Source of the DNA: Nitrospirales bacterium
GTDB lineage: Bacteria > Nitrospirota > Nitrospiria > Nitrospirales > UBA8639
Direction: 5' to 3'
DNA length: 64,000 bases
NCBI GenBank assembly: GCA_029261295.1
Contig: JAJDBP010000029.1
Location: 124,001 to 188,000 of the forward strand
Shown here: positions 53,608-63,740 of the stretch, one piece after another
Numbering within the stretch: the stretch's first letter is position 1
Layout: every line of letters starts with the position of its first letter
Position numbers and translations under genes: made by a program
Notes under the pieces: generated by a model
What the model saw: the letters and a program-made list of their open reading frames with translations, nothing else
Database searches by the model: none
What the model was told of the DNA's origin: nothing

Positions 53608-54822
53608 ATGCCTGAACTTTATCAAATCGCCATTATTCTCCTCGGTATTGTGGGCTTCGCGAGTCTTTCGCACCGGCTTGAAGGTTCAATCTTGACCTTG
53701 CCGATGTTCTTTACGGCATTTGGCTGGTTGATCGGGCGTGGTGGGGCAGAACTCGTGCCTATGAGTGCGGAGCACGAAATCATCCATACGATTGCCGAAA
53801 TCACACTGGTCTTAGTCCTCTTTTCGGATGCATCCCGTATCTGCTTCGGTGAGCTTACTAAGAGTTACACTATTCCAGCACGCATGCTACTTGTCGGAAT
53901 GCCGTTGACCATTCTGCTTGGTACCTTACTTGCTCATTGGGTGTCGCCGGATAAGCCATGGGCATTGGCGCTCCTCTTGGCAGCTATTTTAACGCCGACA
54001 GACGCCGCTCTCGGCCAGACAGTTGTGACCAGTGCATCCGTGCCACCGCATCTGCGTCAGGGGATTAATGTGGAGAGCGGGCTTAATGACGGTCTCGCTC
54101 TTCCGATTGTCATCATCACGGCACTGTTAATGGCTCGATTGTCAGGAGTTGACGTCACAGGGGTACCAGACAACCTGTTCGTGTTCTCGCTGATGCAATT
54201 GACCCTCGGCCCTCTAGCGGGAATAGTGACCGGATATGTCTTTGCCAAAACTCTCGATGCAGCCATTGATCGCAAACTAATCACCCATGTGTTCCAAGGC
54301 GTGTACTTTCTCTGCGTCGCTTTTCTAGCCTTTACGTTGGCAGAGCTTATTGGTGGCAACGGGTTCATTTCAGCATTTGTGGGTGGATTTGTGTTCGGCA
54401 ACGTAATGCGAAATTCACGCAATTTTATCAGCGAATTCATGGAAGGCGAAGGGCAACTCCTAACAATTTTGACATTCATCATATTCGGCGCCGTCATGGT
54501 GCCGATCGGCTTCGAGCACGCCACTTGGAAAACGGTTGTCTTAGCGGTCGGATTCTTGTCTGTGGTTCGAATGCTGCCAATCTTTCTGTCGCTGTGGGGA
54601 CAAGGATTGAGCGTCTACGAAAAACTCTTCCTCGGTTGGTTCGGCCCACGCGGGCTTGCTTCAATCCTATTCGCCCTCCTTATTGTGAAGCGTTTTCCAG
54701 TTCCGGGCACAGAAGAACTCCTGGCTTGTGTGGTGCTAACGGTAACCCTGAGCATCGTTCTACACGGGGTGACAGCGAAGCCGATGTCGGAGCGGTTTGG
54801 TCACAGCCAAATCGAGGGCTAA
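53608..54822 (+). CDS. Cation:proton antiporter, NhaP/CPA1 family
   Basis: 404 residues with about 12 membrane helices and GAGAAGG seven bases before the ATG. The transport-site motifs are present: PTDAALGQ (near residues 131-138) and NVESGLNDGLALP (near 154-166), the ND pair that binds the cation and proton. It lacks the long cytosolic C-terminal tail of many NhaP proteins. It exchanges Na+ or K+ for H+ across the inner membrane and supports pH and salt balance. It appears monocistronic; its base composition is slightly more G+C-rich than the genes to its left. Confidence 0.9.
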   Translation: MPELYQIAIILLGIVGFASLSHRLEGSILTLPMFFTAFGWLIGRGGAELVPMSAEHEIIHTIAEITLVLVLFSDASRICFGELTKSYTIPARMLLVGMPLTILLGTLLAHWVSPDKPWALALLLAAILTPTDAALGQTVVTSASVPPHLRQGINVESGLNDGLALPIVIITALLMARLSGVDVTGVPDNLFVFSLMQLTLGPLAGIVTGYVFAKTLDAAIDRKLITHVFQGVYFLCVAFLAFTLAELIGGNGFISAFVGGFVFGNVMRNSRNFISEFMEGEGQLLTILTFIIFGAVMVPIGFEHATWKTVVLAVGFLSVVRMLPIFLSLWGQGLSVYEKLFLGWFGPRGLASILFALLIVKRFPVPGTEELLACVVLTVTLSIVLHGVTAKPMSERFGHSQIEG

Positions 54823-54991
54823 GTCATGCCATTCAGGTCATTCATCGCATGTAAATAACAGATTAATTTCCACAATGGCGATTTTCACCCCTTATACCTT
54901 TTGACGTAGTAGTTTCGTTGTAGTTTCATACTAGTTTCCTGCTTGTCGCCTCCTTTAGGATTATTAAAACATTCTAAGTCTTTGGTTTAAT

Positions 54992-55041
54992 TGGTGGGTC
55001 GTAGAGGGATCGAACCTGTGGCCCGGTGATTAAGAATCAAA
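54992..55041 (-). other. 3' half of a tRNA (Lys, CTT-like), remnant or attachment site
   Basis: On the minus strand the sequence ends ACGACCC-A-CCA, preceded by a T-loop (GGTTCGATCCC) with one mismatch in its stem, and by an anticodon-like loop TTCTTAA (CTT) with only three paired bases. The 5' half of the tRNA (acceptor 5' strand and D-arm) is missing. Such 3' tRNA fragments typically mark the end of an integrated element, because integrases recombine in the 3' part of tRNA genes. No integrase gene is nearby. Confidence 0.65.
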
Positions 55042-55089
55042 ATTTCACAGATATGCTAAGGGCTTGATTGACGTTCGGAAAGTGCCAGG

Positions 55090-58000
55090 TCAGACTGGCT
55101 TTTTGAGCCCCATTTTTTTGATTCGTGAGTGAAGAGTGGTGGGTTTGACTCCCAGCAGTTCAGCAGCACCTCCCGGGCCGCCGACCTTCCAGTTGCTCCG
55201 CCTGAGGGCAGCTAATATATTTTCCCGCTCGCGATGAGGCTTCTCTGCCTCAGGTATCAGGTCCATCTCGTTTGACGCTTTAGGGATTGCGGCTGATGAC
55301 GCAATGGACTCTGAAGGTTGCACGAGATCCGGCAGATCGAAGTGAAGCGCATGACCACGCGAGGTGATGACAGCCCGCTCGATGACATTCTGCAATTCTC
55401 GCACGTTACCCGGCCAATCATATCCTTGCAAGGTAACCGCATGGGCCTGAGTTAATCCGAGTTGACCACAATTGAATTTTCTCGCGGCGAGATCAAGAAG
55501 GTGGGAGGCGAGCAACGGAATATCTTCCTTTCGACTGCATAACGGGGGGATCTCAATGGGATACACATTGAGACGGTAATACAGATCTTTTCGGAATCGC
55601 CCTGCTTCAACTTCTTGTCGCAAATCGCGATTCGTGGCAGCGATAATTCGCACATCCACCTGTCGCGTTCGGTCATCTCCGACGCGCTCATATTCCTGTT
55701 CTTGAAGAACCCGCAATAATTTATTTTGGAGCTCCAATGGAATCTCCCCCACCTCATCGAGAAAAAGTGTGCCTTCGTCTGCCAGCTCAAACCGTCCAGC
55801 TCGGTCTTTCAAGGCCCCAGTAAACGCGCCCTTTACATGTCCAAAGAACTCACTCTCATAGAGTTCCTTCGGGATGGAAGCGCAATTCACACGAATCAAC
55901 GGTCTATGCTGGCGTTCGCTTCGTTTATGAATCTCGCGGGCAACCAGCTCTTTACCGGTACCGGATTCACCAAGAATGAGTACACTCGCGTTGGTGGGCG
56001 CCACATGCTCGATCTGGCCAACGACTGCCCGCAAGACTTCGCTCCGACCCACGAGATCCCCGAATCCCTGTTCGGCGTTGATCTCCTCGTGCAGATACAC
56101 ATTTTCTTGCTCTAGTCGATGCTTCAAACGCTGGAGTTCCTCTAACGCTTCACGAAGTTCTTGTTCCGATTTTTTACGTTCTTCATATAACCCAGCGTTT
56201 TCCAGAGAGATGGTGGCCTGGGCAGTCAGACTTTGGAGAATCTCGACGCGGTCAGCCGTAAACACCCCGGAAGCGAGACCATGAACGAGATAGAGCACCC
56301 CAACCGCGTCCCCACGGCCCATGATGGGAACACATAATACCGACCGAGGTCGTAGTCGACGGACCACAGAATCTCCTGAAAAGCGAGGATCTTCCACAGC
56401 ATCGGCAATCGACAAAACTTCTTTTGTTCGAATGACGTAGTTCACGATACTTACTGGCACATCTTCAGCCGAACCGATTTCAATGGCTGGACGATACCGA
56501 ATCTCACCCTGATCAAACGTACTCGACGCTTCCATGAGTAGCGTGCCTTTCTTCATAAGTAAAAGATAGCCTTGCTGCGCGCCTGCGGTCTCAACCGCGA
56601 TCCGAATCAATTTTTTGACCAGTCCATCGAGGTCGACTTCTCGTGAAATTGTCCGTGAAGCCTTCATCACTGCGGCAAAGTCCAGCGCAGCACCGGTACT
56701 GCTTAAGAGAGTCAAAAAAGGCATGGACGTGGTACTTGAGGATTTCCTAGACATTGCAGTCCCGGCGATAAGGCCGCCCTGCTCTTTTACGAGCAAACGA
56801 GCCTTCCTTGAAGATCCCCAAAGTTGATAGCCGTGATGGGCTTCGCTGAGATACACAGCAGCTATCTTTAGCCGCTTCTGTCCGAGCCAGAACAGGCCGG
56901 CTCGCTCACGCGCCAAAGCTTCTTCTTGAAGGTACCCGTTACGGCCCGCTTCTTCGATTGCACGATCGTAAAGCTCGGCAGCCCGCCACCCATCGTCTTC
57001 GAGTCGAGCAATTTCGGCTGAGACAAGTAAAGACTTATGCAGGAAATTATCTGGACAGCTATCAGCCCATTGTTGTAGCTGCCGCTGCCGAACCTTAATC
57101 TGTTCAATGTGATCGGGGCTGACTCCGTGAGGGGTACGCTCTAGGGCAGCGATCGCAATGAGTGAGGCATAAAACTCATAGACAGCGGTAGCGACGTGGC
57201 CTGAAATAAACGAGAGAGCTGCCGCTGCTTTTTCCGAGCAGATTTGCGCCTCTTCTATCCGACCATAGATGTACAGCACCTGGCTTTTGATAATGTTGTA
57301 GTGGGCAATCGTCGGCATAGCTGCCCTTGAGACCAGATCTTCCAGAAATTCTAAATCGTGAATGTGTTCGAATAAGAAAGAACCGGGTTCTGGCGTGTCC
57401 CCAGCTAAATCTAACGTGGCACGCATGACGGCCACGACGGGATCTGTGGCATGTTGATTGTGGGTCTTGCGCCCGAATCGGATCAATTCCTCTAGCTCAG
57501 ATACAAGTTCTTTCAGGTTGGTACCGAGATGGAACAAACACAACGACCTATTGTAATAGTGGTAGCCGGCGAACTGGAGTTCACCCGATTGCAGACCAGC
57601 TTGGAATCCACGACGATTGATGGCATCGAAGTCTCGCAAATGCTTACTCCAATGATTGATGGAGGTGCAGAATAGGTGTGTGGTTTTGCACATTTGTGAC
57701 GAGTCGGAATACTTATCGCTCAATGCCATAGCCAGTTGACCGAATCTGTAGGCCTCGGGATAGTTGTGGAGCACAGAACTCTGCAATAAACCAAAGAAGG
57801 CATACCCTATTGCCGAATCGGGAGTATGACCATGAGTGAGCGAAAGATTGACGATCTTCACGGTAGCGACAAGACGCAGAGGTGGATCGGCGATGTAGCA
57901 CAGTGGGAGAATGTTGGCTAGAAGCCGAAGGGCAATGGCCACCTCACGCGAGGTGACCTCCGGTGAGTTGAGCAACGATGGAGGATCGCGCCCGTCCAAG

Positions 58001-60624
58001 GCCTCTGAGTAACGAACTAGTTCCTCGCGAAGTGCGACTTCTAAGTCTCCTGCAGGCATAGTGACGTTCAGTTTCGCAAGCGCCTCACAACCCGTCGTGA
58101 TAGCTTGCCGATAATGCCCACTGAGAGTCTGCTGGACGACCAGCACACTCTGTACCTCGGCTTGCTCGGCTGGCGTGTGCAATTGCTGAAGCATCGTGCT
58201 AATCAACTCTTGAGATAACTCGAAGTCACCACGAAGGTATTCAGCCTCTACTCTTACCCGATAGAGATCACGCGTGAATTCGTAATCAGTCTGCCAGCAG
58301 TCATTGGGTAGAAGGCCCAACCCTGCGACTGCATAGTCGCAACCGGCCCCATACGCTGTGGCGGAGACGGCCCGACGAGCGGCCTCAAGATTCAGATTAG
58401 CCAATTCCTTACGCTTAGATTGGTCATTGAGCAGGTCGCTCCCCACGTTGAGATGATCAACGACTTCAAACACACGTTCGGAATGGGCCACGTTGAGAAT
58501 GCTTGCCTGAAGCTGTAGGCCAACTTGAAGGTGAATTTCTTGTTTCAATTGTTCGCTGAGCATCGCGTAGGCTGCCTGCTGAACGCGGTCATGCAAAAAA
58601 CGAAACTTCTGTTGCTCGGTTTTAGCTCCGGGAGAGTTCTGCCGACCGAATTGATTGCGGTCCGGTATAACCAAGCCGGCCTCAAGTGCGGGGGTCAACT
58701 GATCGAGGACTTTGTTTTTCTTGTCAGTTGAAAGTAACTCAAGCGTAGCCGGATCGAAACGACTTCCGATGCACGCTGCTAGCCTAAGAGCGTGTAAAGT
58801 CTCTTGCGGCAACTCACTCAAACGGCTAATCATGAGATCGACGACATTGTTCGTAATATTCATCGCCTCAAGCTCTTCAGTATCCCAAATCCATCGATTA
58901 AGAGAGTAATCAAATGTAATGCTGCCCTGCCGGTACAATGTTGTCAGAACCTGTTTGAGGAAAAAAGGATTCCCGGCGGTTTTGTCGAGTACCAGCTGCT
59001 GAAGCCGATCAATATCCTCACGATCACCATGCAGGGTGTCCCAAAGCAACTGAGTGATGGAGTCCGAAGTCAGTGGATCTATCGAGAGCCGGCTCGCACG
59101 AAGACGCCCCTCCGACATGAGTGCGTTGACCGCTGCCGTGAGCGGGTGCGAGGAATCGACCTCGTTGTCCCGATACGCGCCCACAAGTAAGAAGTGGTGA
59201 CTGTCGTCGTCAGTCAAAATGGTGTCAATCAGTGCCAAGGAGGCTGGGTCAACCCACTGGAGATCATCAAGGAAAATGACTAAAGGATGCTCCGCTTGAC
59301 AGAAGACCCTAATGAAGCTTCGAAACACAAACTTGAAGCGGTTTCGACTCTCAGAGGAGTTCAACTTAGGGATAGCCAGTTGTGGCCCGAGGATGTGTTG
59401 GACTTCCGGGATGACATCGATCACTAACTGCCCGTTGCCATCAAGTGCTTGAAGGAGGCTGTCTTTCCACGCCACAAGGGCTTCGTCAGATTCCGTTAAC
59501 AACTGAGCAACGAGATCCTTGAGGGCCGTGACGAAGGCACTATAGGGCACGGTCAATTGTAGTTGATCGAACTTTCCTGAGATAAAATAGCCATGTTGTT
59601 CTGTGACTGGCGCGTGCACCTCATGGACTAATGCAGACTTTCCAATTCCGGAGTGGCCGGCGATCAGGACGAGTTCGACTCCCCCTTGCCCTGCACGGTC
59701 AAAGGCCGTCATGAGCGTCTCTACCTCTCTCTCCCGACCGTAAAGCTTTCTAGGAATCTCGAATCGATCATTCACATCCTGTCGCCCGGGACGGAAGTCT
59801 TCCGGATCACCCTGAAGGTGCTCTTGACATGAAAGAAGGTCGTGCTTAATGCCCAACGCACTCTGGTACCGATCCTCTGGTGCTTTCTCCAGTAGCTTAC
59901 TAATGACCGCACTCAATGAACGCGGGACATCTTGCCGGGCCTCAAAAAGCGGCGGTGACGGGACCGCAAGGTGGTGGTAGATCAACTCCATCGGATCGAC
60001 AGGCTGAAACGGAAGACGACCACTGAACAGTTCGAACAGGGTGATTCCAAGTGAGTAGAAGTCGCTGCGATAATCAACGGGCCTGTTCATCCGGCCCGTC
60101 TGTTCAGGAGAGAGATAGGGCAAGGTGCCTTCTAATCTGCTGGGGTGAGATACCGGCAAATGGTCTTCTGCTTGCCGTGTCGCAATACCAAAGTCGATTA
60201 ACGAAATGGCACCGGTCGGGTCGACAAGCACATTGGCTGGATTGATGTCTCTGTGAACAACATGCTGACGATGCACCCCTTCCAGCACATTGGCGATACC
60301 AACAGCGATATGTAACCGAGATTCGAGATCAAAATCTGATGAACGAATAAACTCGGCAAGCGTCGAGCCACCTCGGTCTTCAAAAATGAGATCAAACGCG
60401 TTCGCATTAGGGATGAGCCCATATGCACGGGGAACCCCGTCGACGGAAAGGGTAGATAAAATATCGAATTCGTGTTTGACGGCAGCCACATCCTCTTCCG
60501 TGGCCATTCCTACGAGGAACGATTTGATGATCACCGGCGCGTGATCGCTATCCCTCACGCCGCGGTGCACAATTCGCCTTTGGCTCCTATAGAGTTCCTC
60601 GTGAACCGTATAGCCTTTGAACAT
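55090..60624 (-). CDS. Ser/Thr kinase - AAA ATPase - GAF - sigma-54 activator fusion
   Basis: About 1844 residues from the ATG at 60624, which has GGAGG five bases upstream; an in-frame start at 60684 lacks one. Domains in order: Ser/Thr protein kinase (about 1-265; [11 protein letters not shown] and DFGIATR catalytic loops), an AAA_16/NACHT-like ATPase (GHSGIGKS near 326; FLDDLQWVD), a long helical TPR-like region (about 700-1270), a GAF domain (about 1300-1470), a coiled coil, a sigma-54 AAA domain ([22 protein letters not shown]; about 1510-1740) and a Fis HTH (about 1805-1844). The kinase-AAA-GAF part is a known sensor design that usually ends in a histidine kinase; here the output is direct control of sigma-54 promoters. 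Confidence 0.9.
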   Translation of the reverse strand: MFKGYTVHEELYRSQRRIVHRGVRDSDHAPVIIKSFLVGMATEEDVAAVKHEFDILSTLSVDGVPRAYGLIPNANAFDLIFEDRGGSTLAEFIRSSDFDLESRLHIAVGIANVLEGVHRQHVVHRDINPANVLVDPTGAISLIDFGIATRQAEDHLPVSHPSRLEGTLPYLSPEQTGRMNRPVDYRSDFYSLGITLFELFSGRLPFQPVDPMELIYHHLAVPSPPLFEARQDVPRSLSAVISKLLEKAPEDRYQSALGIKHDLLSCQEHLQGDPEDFRPGRQDVNDRFEIPRKLYGREREVETLMTAFDRAGQGGVELVLIAGHSGIGKSALVHEVHAPVTEQHGYFISGKFDQLQLTVPYSAFVTALKDLVAQLLTESDEALVAWKDSLLQALDGNGQLVIDVIPEVQHILGPQLAIPKLNSSESRNRFKFVFRSFIRVFCQAEHPLVIFLDDLQWVDPASLALIDTILTDDDSHHFLLVGAYRDNEVDSSHPLTAAVNALMSEGRLRASRLSIDPLTSDSITQLLWDTLHGDREDIDRLQQLVLDKTAGNPFFLKQVLTTLYRQGSITFDYSLNRWIWDTEELEAMNITNNVVDLMISRLSELPQETLHALRLAACIGSRFDPATLELLSTDKKNKVLDQLTPALEAGLVIPDRNQFGRQNSPGAKTEQQKFRFLHDRVQQAAYAMLSEQLKQEIHLQVGLQLQASILNVAHSERVFEVVDHLNVGSDLLNDQSKRKELANLNLEAARRAVSATAYGAGCDYAVAGLGLLPNDCWQTDYEFTRDLYRVRVEAEYLRGDFELSQELISTMLQQLHTPAEQAEVQSVLVVQQTLSGHYRQAITTGCEALAKLNVTMPAGDLEVALREELVRYSEALDGRDPPSLLNSPEVTSREVAIALRLLANILPLCYIADPPLRLVATVKIVNLSLTHGHTPDSAIGYAFFGLLQSSVLHNYPEAYRFGQLAMALSDKYSDSSQMCKTTHLFCTSINHWSKHLRDFDAINRRGFQAGLQSGELQFAGYHYYNRSLCLFHLGTNLKELVSELEELIRFGRKTHNQHATDPVVAVMRATLDLAGDTPEPGSFLFEHIHDLEFLEDLVSRAAMPTIAHYNIIKSQVLYIYGRIEEAQICSEKAAAALSFISGHVATAVYEFYASLIAIAALERTPHGVSPDHIEQIKVRQRQLQQWADSCPDNFLHKSLLVSAEIARLEDDGWRAAELYDRAIEEAGRNGYLQEEALARERAGLFWLGQKRLKIAAVYLSEAHHGYQLWGSSRKARLLVKEQGGLIAGTAMSRKSSSTTSMPFLTLLSSTGAALDFAAVMKASRTISREVDLDGLVKKLIRIAVETAGAQQGYLLLMKKGTLLMEASSTFDQGEIRYRPAIEIGSAEDVPVSIVNYVIRTKEVLSIADAVEDPRFSGDSVVRRLRPRSVLCVPIMGRGDAVGVLYLVHGLASGVFTADRVEILQSLTAQATISLENAGLYEERKKSEQELREALEELQRLKHRLEQENVYLHEEINAEQGFGDLVGRSEVLRAVVGQIEHVAPTNASVLILGESGTGKELVAREIHKRSERQHRPLIRVNCASIPKELYESEFFGHVKGAFTGALKDRAGRFELADEGTLFLDEVGEIPLELQNKLLRVLQEQEYERVGDDRTRQVDVRIIAATNRDLRQEVEAGRFRKDLYYRLNVYPIEIPPLCSRKEDIPLLASHLLDLAARKFNCGQLGLTQAHAVTLQGYDWPGNVRELQNVIERAVITSRGHALHFDLPDLVQPSESIASSAAIPKASNEMDLIPEAEKPHRERENILAALRRSNWKVGGPGGAAELLGVKPTTLHSRIKKMGLKKPV

Positions 60625-61037
60625 GCTTTCCTCCGGGACCAGTCTGGAACGAGCTCTCACCCTTCCCGATGAGCTAGGAAACAAGGTTTCCTAGACACCT
60701 CCCTAAGCTTCAATTATCGAGAAAGTATTCTTTGCGGCTCCGGCTCTGCCCCATTTCTCCTCCAGCTTTTCCCTTCTCCGGCCTCCGCTTAATGATGTGT
60801 CCATTTGTACTTAGGAAATCAAGAAGTCAACGATATACGAGATTTCGTATGTACGCAACGAGTCTTTGTACTCTACGAAATTTCACACTCAGAAAGTAAC
60901 TGATGGAAATTAGATAACCAACAGTATTTCAAAGGGTTAGGTCTAAATAGATGATTGGCATGTTAATTGGAAATAGCGTCAATCAAGAACGCAAATTTTG
61001 GCTACAAACCAATTCAAAGGTGGAAAGGAACAGATCA
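60625..61037. promoter_or_regulatory. Divergent region between the giant activator and the sigma-like gene
   Basis: About 410 bases, A+T-rich toward the right. A dyad at 60836-60851 (ATACGA, GATT, TCGTAT) and a second TACGAAA at about 60885 could be regulator sites. An in-frame ATG at 60951 would extend the sigma-like protein but has no ribosome-binding site. Confidence 0.4.
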
Positions 61038-61382
61038 ATGAACCGGATTGAAATATCCTTTGCAGAACCTATGAGTATCGGCACGGACTCAACAAACGAA
61101 GAATTTGATCTACTTGAAAGCCTGGGAAAAAGAAACCAAACCGCTTTGGGAACGTTGATCGATCGCTATTACAAAAAACTCCTACAGCTAGCGAAGATGT
61201 TTTTCCCAAATGAAACCGAGGCAGAAGAAGTCGTCCAGGAAATGCGGGCGAAGGTCTTGGAAGGGGTTAAAGGATTTGAAGGTCGATCATGTCTTGAAAT
61301 TTTGATCGTCCAAATACTCACAAAACGTAGCCAAGCCCATCAGGGACAAGAAAAGTGGAGGAAATCTTCGCCCGTTCACTGA
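61038..61382 (+). CDS. Truncated ECF sigma-like protein, region 2 only
   Basis: 114 residues from ATG 61038 (AAGGA eight bases upstream). The sequence LLESLGKRNQTALGTLIDRYYKKLL...EAEEVVQEM...FEGRSCLE aligns without gaps to sigma region 2 of the full ECF factor at 61873. Region 4, needed for -35 recognition, is absent, and the protein stops soon after KWRKSSPVH. It could be a decaying duplicate, or a region-2-only protein that competes for RNA polymerase. The intact ribosome-binding site and frame argue for expression. Followed after 35 bases by the DsrE gene. Confidence 0.7.
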   Translation: MNRIEISFAEPMSIGTDSTNEEFDLLESLGKRNQTALGTLIDRYYKKLLQLAKMFFPNETEAEEVVQEMRAKVLEGVKGFEGRSCLEILIVQILTKRSQAHQGQEKWRKSSPVH

Positions 61383-61417
61383 TCAAAATACGTCAATCTT
61401 AAAAGGAGTCTAGTACC

Positions 61418-61792
61418 ATGAAAACAGCCATTGTCATTTTATCCGATCCCAAAAACGGTTCAGAAGAAGCACTCGGACGGGTCTTTAACGGGTTAGCCAC
61501 AGCCTATGATTTCAAACAAGCAGGGGATGAGGTGTCAATTCTCTTTCAAGGTGCTGGCACACGATGGATCGGTGAACTCACCCAACCACAACATCCGGCC
61601 CATGAATTGTTCGAAGCCGTGAAAGATCAAGTGGCAGGAGTTTCTTGTGGCTGTCCTGATGTTTTCGGAGGCACAGAAGACGCTGAGAAGTCGGGGCTTG
61701 ATTTGATCAAAGAAAACCCCGTACCCGGAACACGAGGGATGGCAAGTCTACGAAAATTGTCCGCGGAAGGCTCAACCATTCTCACGTTTTAA
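61418..61792 (+). CDS. DsrE/DsrF-like family protein
   Basis: 124 residues with GGAGTCT before the ATG. The DsrE-like fold is recognised from MKTAIVILSDP, EEALGRVFNGLATAYDFKQAGDEVSILFQGAGTRW and the Cys pair in GVSCGCPDVFGG. Family members carry sulfur as persulfide or serve as small redox partners. It is cytoplasmic. It lies between two sigma-like genes, so it may be part of a sigma-controlled stress operon; it shows no anti-sigma features (no ZAS zinc motif, no membrane helix). Confidence 0.75.
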   Translation: MKTAIVILSDPKNGSEEALGRVFNGLATAYDFKQAGDEVSILFQGAGTRWIGELTQPQHPAHELFEAVKDQVAGVSCGCPDVFGGTEDAEKSGLDLIKENPVPGTRGMASLRKLSAEGSTILTF

Positions 61793-61872
61793 ACAACATC
61801 ATTGAAGTCGCGCTAAGAATCGCTTATGCACAAAGTTTTCATGTAATGACAAATCAAAAGGGGGCCGGCCCA

Positions 61873-62679
61873 ATGCCAACGACACTTTCACAGCCAATAC
61901 CCATAGAAATACAGGCACTCACGAATCCATGGCCGGATCGTGTTTCAGGACGACCTGTAGAGACCCAAACAATTCGAGAGCAAACCCTTTCTTATACTGG
62001 GAGGCAGGAACGCGAATGGGTTCAAGCTCTTCGCCAGGGCAATGAAACCGCGTTCGGATCACTCATAGAGCGTTATCATAATCGGCTTATTCGCCTAGCC
62101 CAGAGCTTTGTGAAATCGCAAGCGGTGGCTGAAGAGGTGGTTCAAGACACGTGGTTGGCCGTCTTACAAAGCATCGAGCGCTTTGAGGGCCGGTCATCTC
62201 TCAAGACTTGGATATTTCGGATTCTTATCAATATTGCCAAATCCAGAGGGCGAAGAGAAAAACGGTATATGCCATTCATCAGCGAAGATACAGGCACTGG
62301 AGGAGAAATAACGTTCTCACATGAATTCAACCTGTATTCCACAGATACGTCTCCTAGAAACCAGGGCAACAGTCCCCTGACAACTTGGGACGACAAAACC
62401 CCTGAACGGTTGCTGGAGTCCAAAGAAATTCTGGCCCAGATTGAGAAAGCGATCCAAGCACTTCCGTCTCACCAGCGGCAGGTCATCATTCTTCGCGATA
62501 TCGAAGGCGTCGATTCTCATGACATATGTCAAATATTAAATATTAGCGCCACCAACCAACGAGTACTCCTGCACCGAGCCCGGACGAAAGTTCGAAGAAC
62601 GCTTCATTCTTACCTTCGTGGTCCTTCGTCAACGACCACAGCCGCTTCGGTATGGTCGTCTTTGGTCTCGGACGAATAG
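61873..62679 (+). CDS. ECF-family RNA polymerase sigma factor
   Basis: About 268 residues from ATG 61873 (AAGGGGG about eight bases upstream); an in-frame ATG at 61846 has none. A 50-residue N-terminal extension precedes region 2 (WVQALRQGNETAFGSLIERYHNRLIRLAQSF...AEEVVQDTWLAVLQSIERFEGRSSLKTWIFRILIN), a spacer rich in Thr/Ser/Pro, and region 4 (LPSHQRQVIILRDIEGVDSHDICQILNISATNQRVLLHRARTKV). No anti-sigma gene follows, so its control is not visible here. It may direct transcription of the duplicated P460 block that comes next. Confidence 0.9.
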   Translation: MPTTLSQPIPIEIQALTNPWPDRVSGRPVETQTIREQTLSYTGRQEREWVQALRQGNETAFGSLIERYHNRLIRLAQSFVKSQAVAEEVVQDTWLAVLQSIERFEGRSSLKTWIFRILINIAKSRGRREKRYMPFISEDTGTGGEITFSHEFNLYSTDTSPRNQGNSPLTTWDDKTPERLLESKEILAQIEKAIQALPSHQRQVIILRDIEGVDSHDICQILNISATNQRVLLHRARTKVRRTLHSYLRGPSSTTTAASVWSSLVSDE

Positions 62680-63051
62680 CGAGTCTGAAACTAATAGGCA
62701 TGATGGTTTTATTTTCTTTAATCCAAGTTTTTTAAATAGAAAAATACGATGTAACAAACTCTTCTTTAAAAGCACAAAGGTGTAACGCTGGCAGATGGGT
62801 GCACTCAAAACAAAAGTCTCCCGATCAAAAAAGGAGGTGCATGATGAAAGTCCTACACACATTTTTACCAGTGATTGCAATTTATCTAAATCAAGAAATC
62901 TTATTGAAGGAAATAAAAGGAGTTCAACAAGAAACTCATTGCAATTGAATCCTCCGTACAGGAATGAGGCTGGTCCACAGATTGGCAGGCCCTCTCAACT
63001 CTGATGGAACCTGTAGAGAAACAATAGAGGGTGTTATGAAGGAGAAATATC
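62680..63051. other. Region between the ECF sigma gene and the P460 duplicate
   Basis: 372 bases. Besides a possible 35-codon ORF at 62841-62948 with a very strong ribosome-binding site, it holds the promoter of the second P460 block. No convincing sigma-54 box is present. No hairpin terminator is seen after the sigma gene. Confidence 0.4.
62841..62948 (+). CDS. Possible 35-residue peptide with strong ribosome-binding site
   Basis: AAGGAGG lies directly before an ATGATG pair at 62841. The frame reads MMKVLHTFLPVIAIYLNQ, then a short charged tail ending ETHCN and TGA at 62948. The start resembles the first half of a signal peptide. It could be a small membrane peptide, a leader ORF controlling the P460 block, or the remains of an exported protein gene. 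Only the ribosome-binding site supports it. Confidence 0.35.
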   Translation: MMKVLHTFLPVIAIYLNQEILLKEIKGVQQETHCN

Positions 63052-63654
63052 ATGCGTCTACCATCATTCATCCGACCCTTACCAACCTTACTTGGGGTGG
63101 CCGGATGCCTTGTTTCGTTGTTGGGTTTTCACGCAACTCCCTCGATTGCAGAGAAGAAAGGAGAACGCGTGTATTCGTTTAATGACCAAGGCGAACTCAT
63201 CCAACCTCAAGGGTATCGGGAGTGGATTTATGTGGGAACTCCCGTCACCCCCAATGAATTGAACAATGGGAAGGCCGCGTTTCCTGAGTTTCATAACGTC
63301 TATATCCATCCGGATCACTTCAAAAAATGGAAAAAGACCGGCGCTTTCCCTGATGGCACGATTCTCATGAAGGAATTAGTGAGCGTAGGGTCGAAACAAG
63401 CAGTCAGCGGGGCCGGTTATTTCATGGGAGAGTTCATCGGCCTTGAGGCAACAATCAAGGACTCCAAGCGGTTCAAAAGTGAACCAGGTAATTGGGCCTA
63501 TTTCAGCTTCACGCAGGAAGGCAAGAAACCAACAAAGACAACCAAAGCGATGCCGGCCGATAAGTGCAATTTTTGCCATCAAGCATTTGCCAAGGATGAC
63601 TGGGTCTTTACGCAATATTATCCCGTACTCAGAGCAGCCAAACCCGGTCGGTAG
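63052..63654 (+). CDS. Cytochrome P460 family protein, third copy
   Basis: 200 residues from ATG 63052 (GAAGGAG upstream). The signal peptide differs from the 51610 copy over the first 20 residues, and the rest is nearly identical, including FPDGTILMKELV and the haem c site CNFCHQAFAKDDWVF near 171. The following gene and the gap between them are also copied from the 51610-52692 block, so the whole block was duplicated over about 11.4 kb. Expected activity is as for the other copies. The divergent signal region and upstream DNA suggest separate expression. Confidence 0.87.
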   Translation: MRLPSFIRPLPTLLGVAGCLVSLLGFHATPSIAEKKGERVYSFNDQGELIQPQGYREWIYVGTPVTPNELNNGKAAFPEFHNVYIHPDHFKKWKKTGAFPDGTILMKELVSVGSKQAVSGAGYFMGEFIGLEATIKDSKRFKSEPGNWAYFSFTQEGKKPTKTTKAMPADKCNFCHQAFAKDDWVFTQYYPVLRAAKPGR

Positions 63655-63740
63655 TAACAGCCATGAAACCGTATTCGTTTGTTGCTCAAGGTCATGTTCA
63701 AAAATAAAATTTTTCATTCCTCATTCACGGAGGTAGCAAA

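Noticed and set aside
62971-62990. Possible sigma-54 box before the third P460 gene (TGGTCC...TTGG)
   Set aside because: The -12 element reads TTGG instead of TTGC, so the essential GC is out of register.
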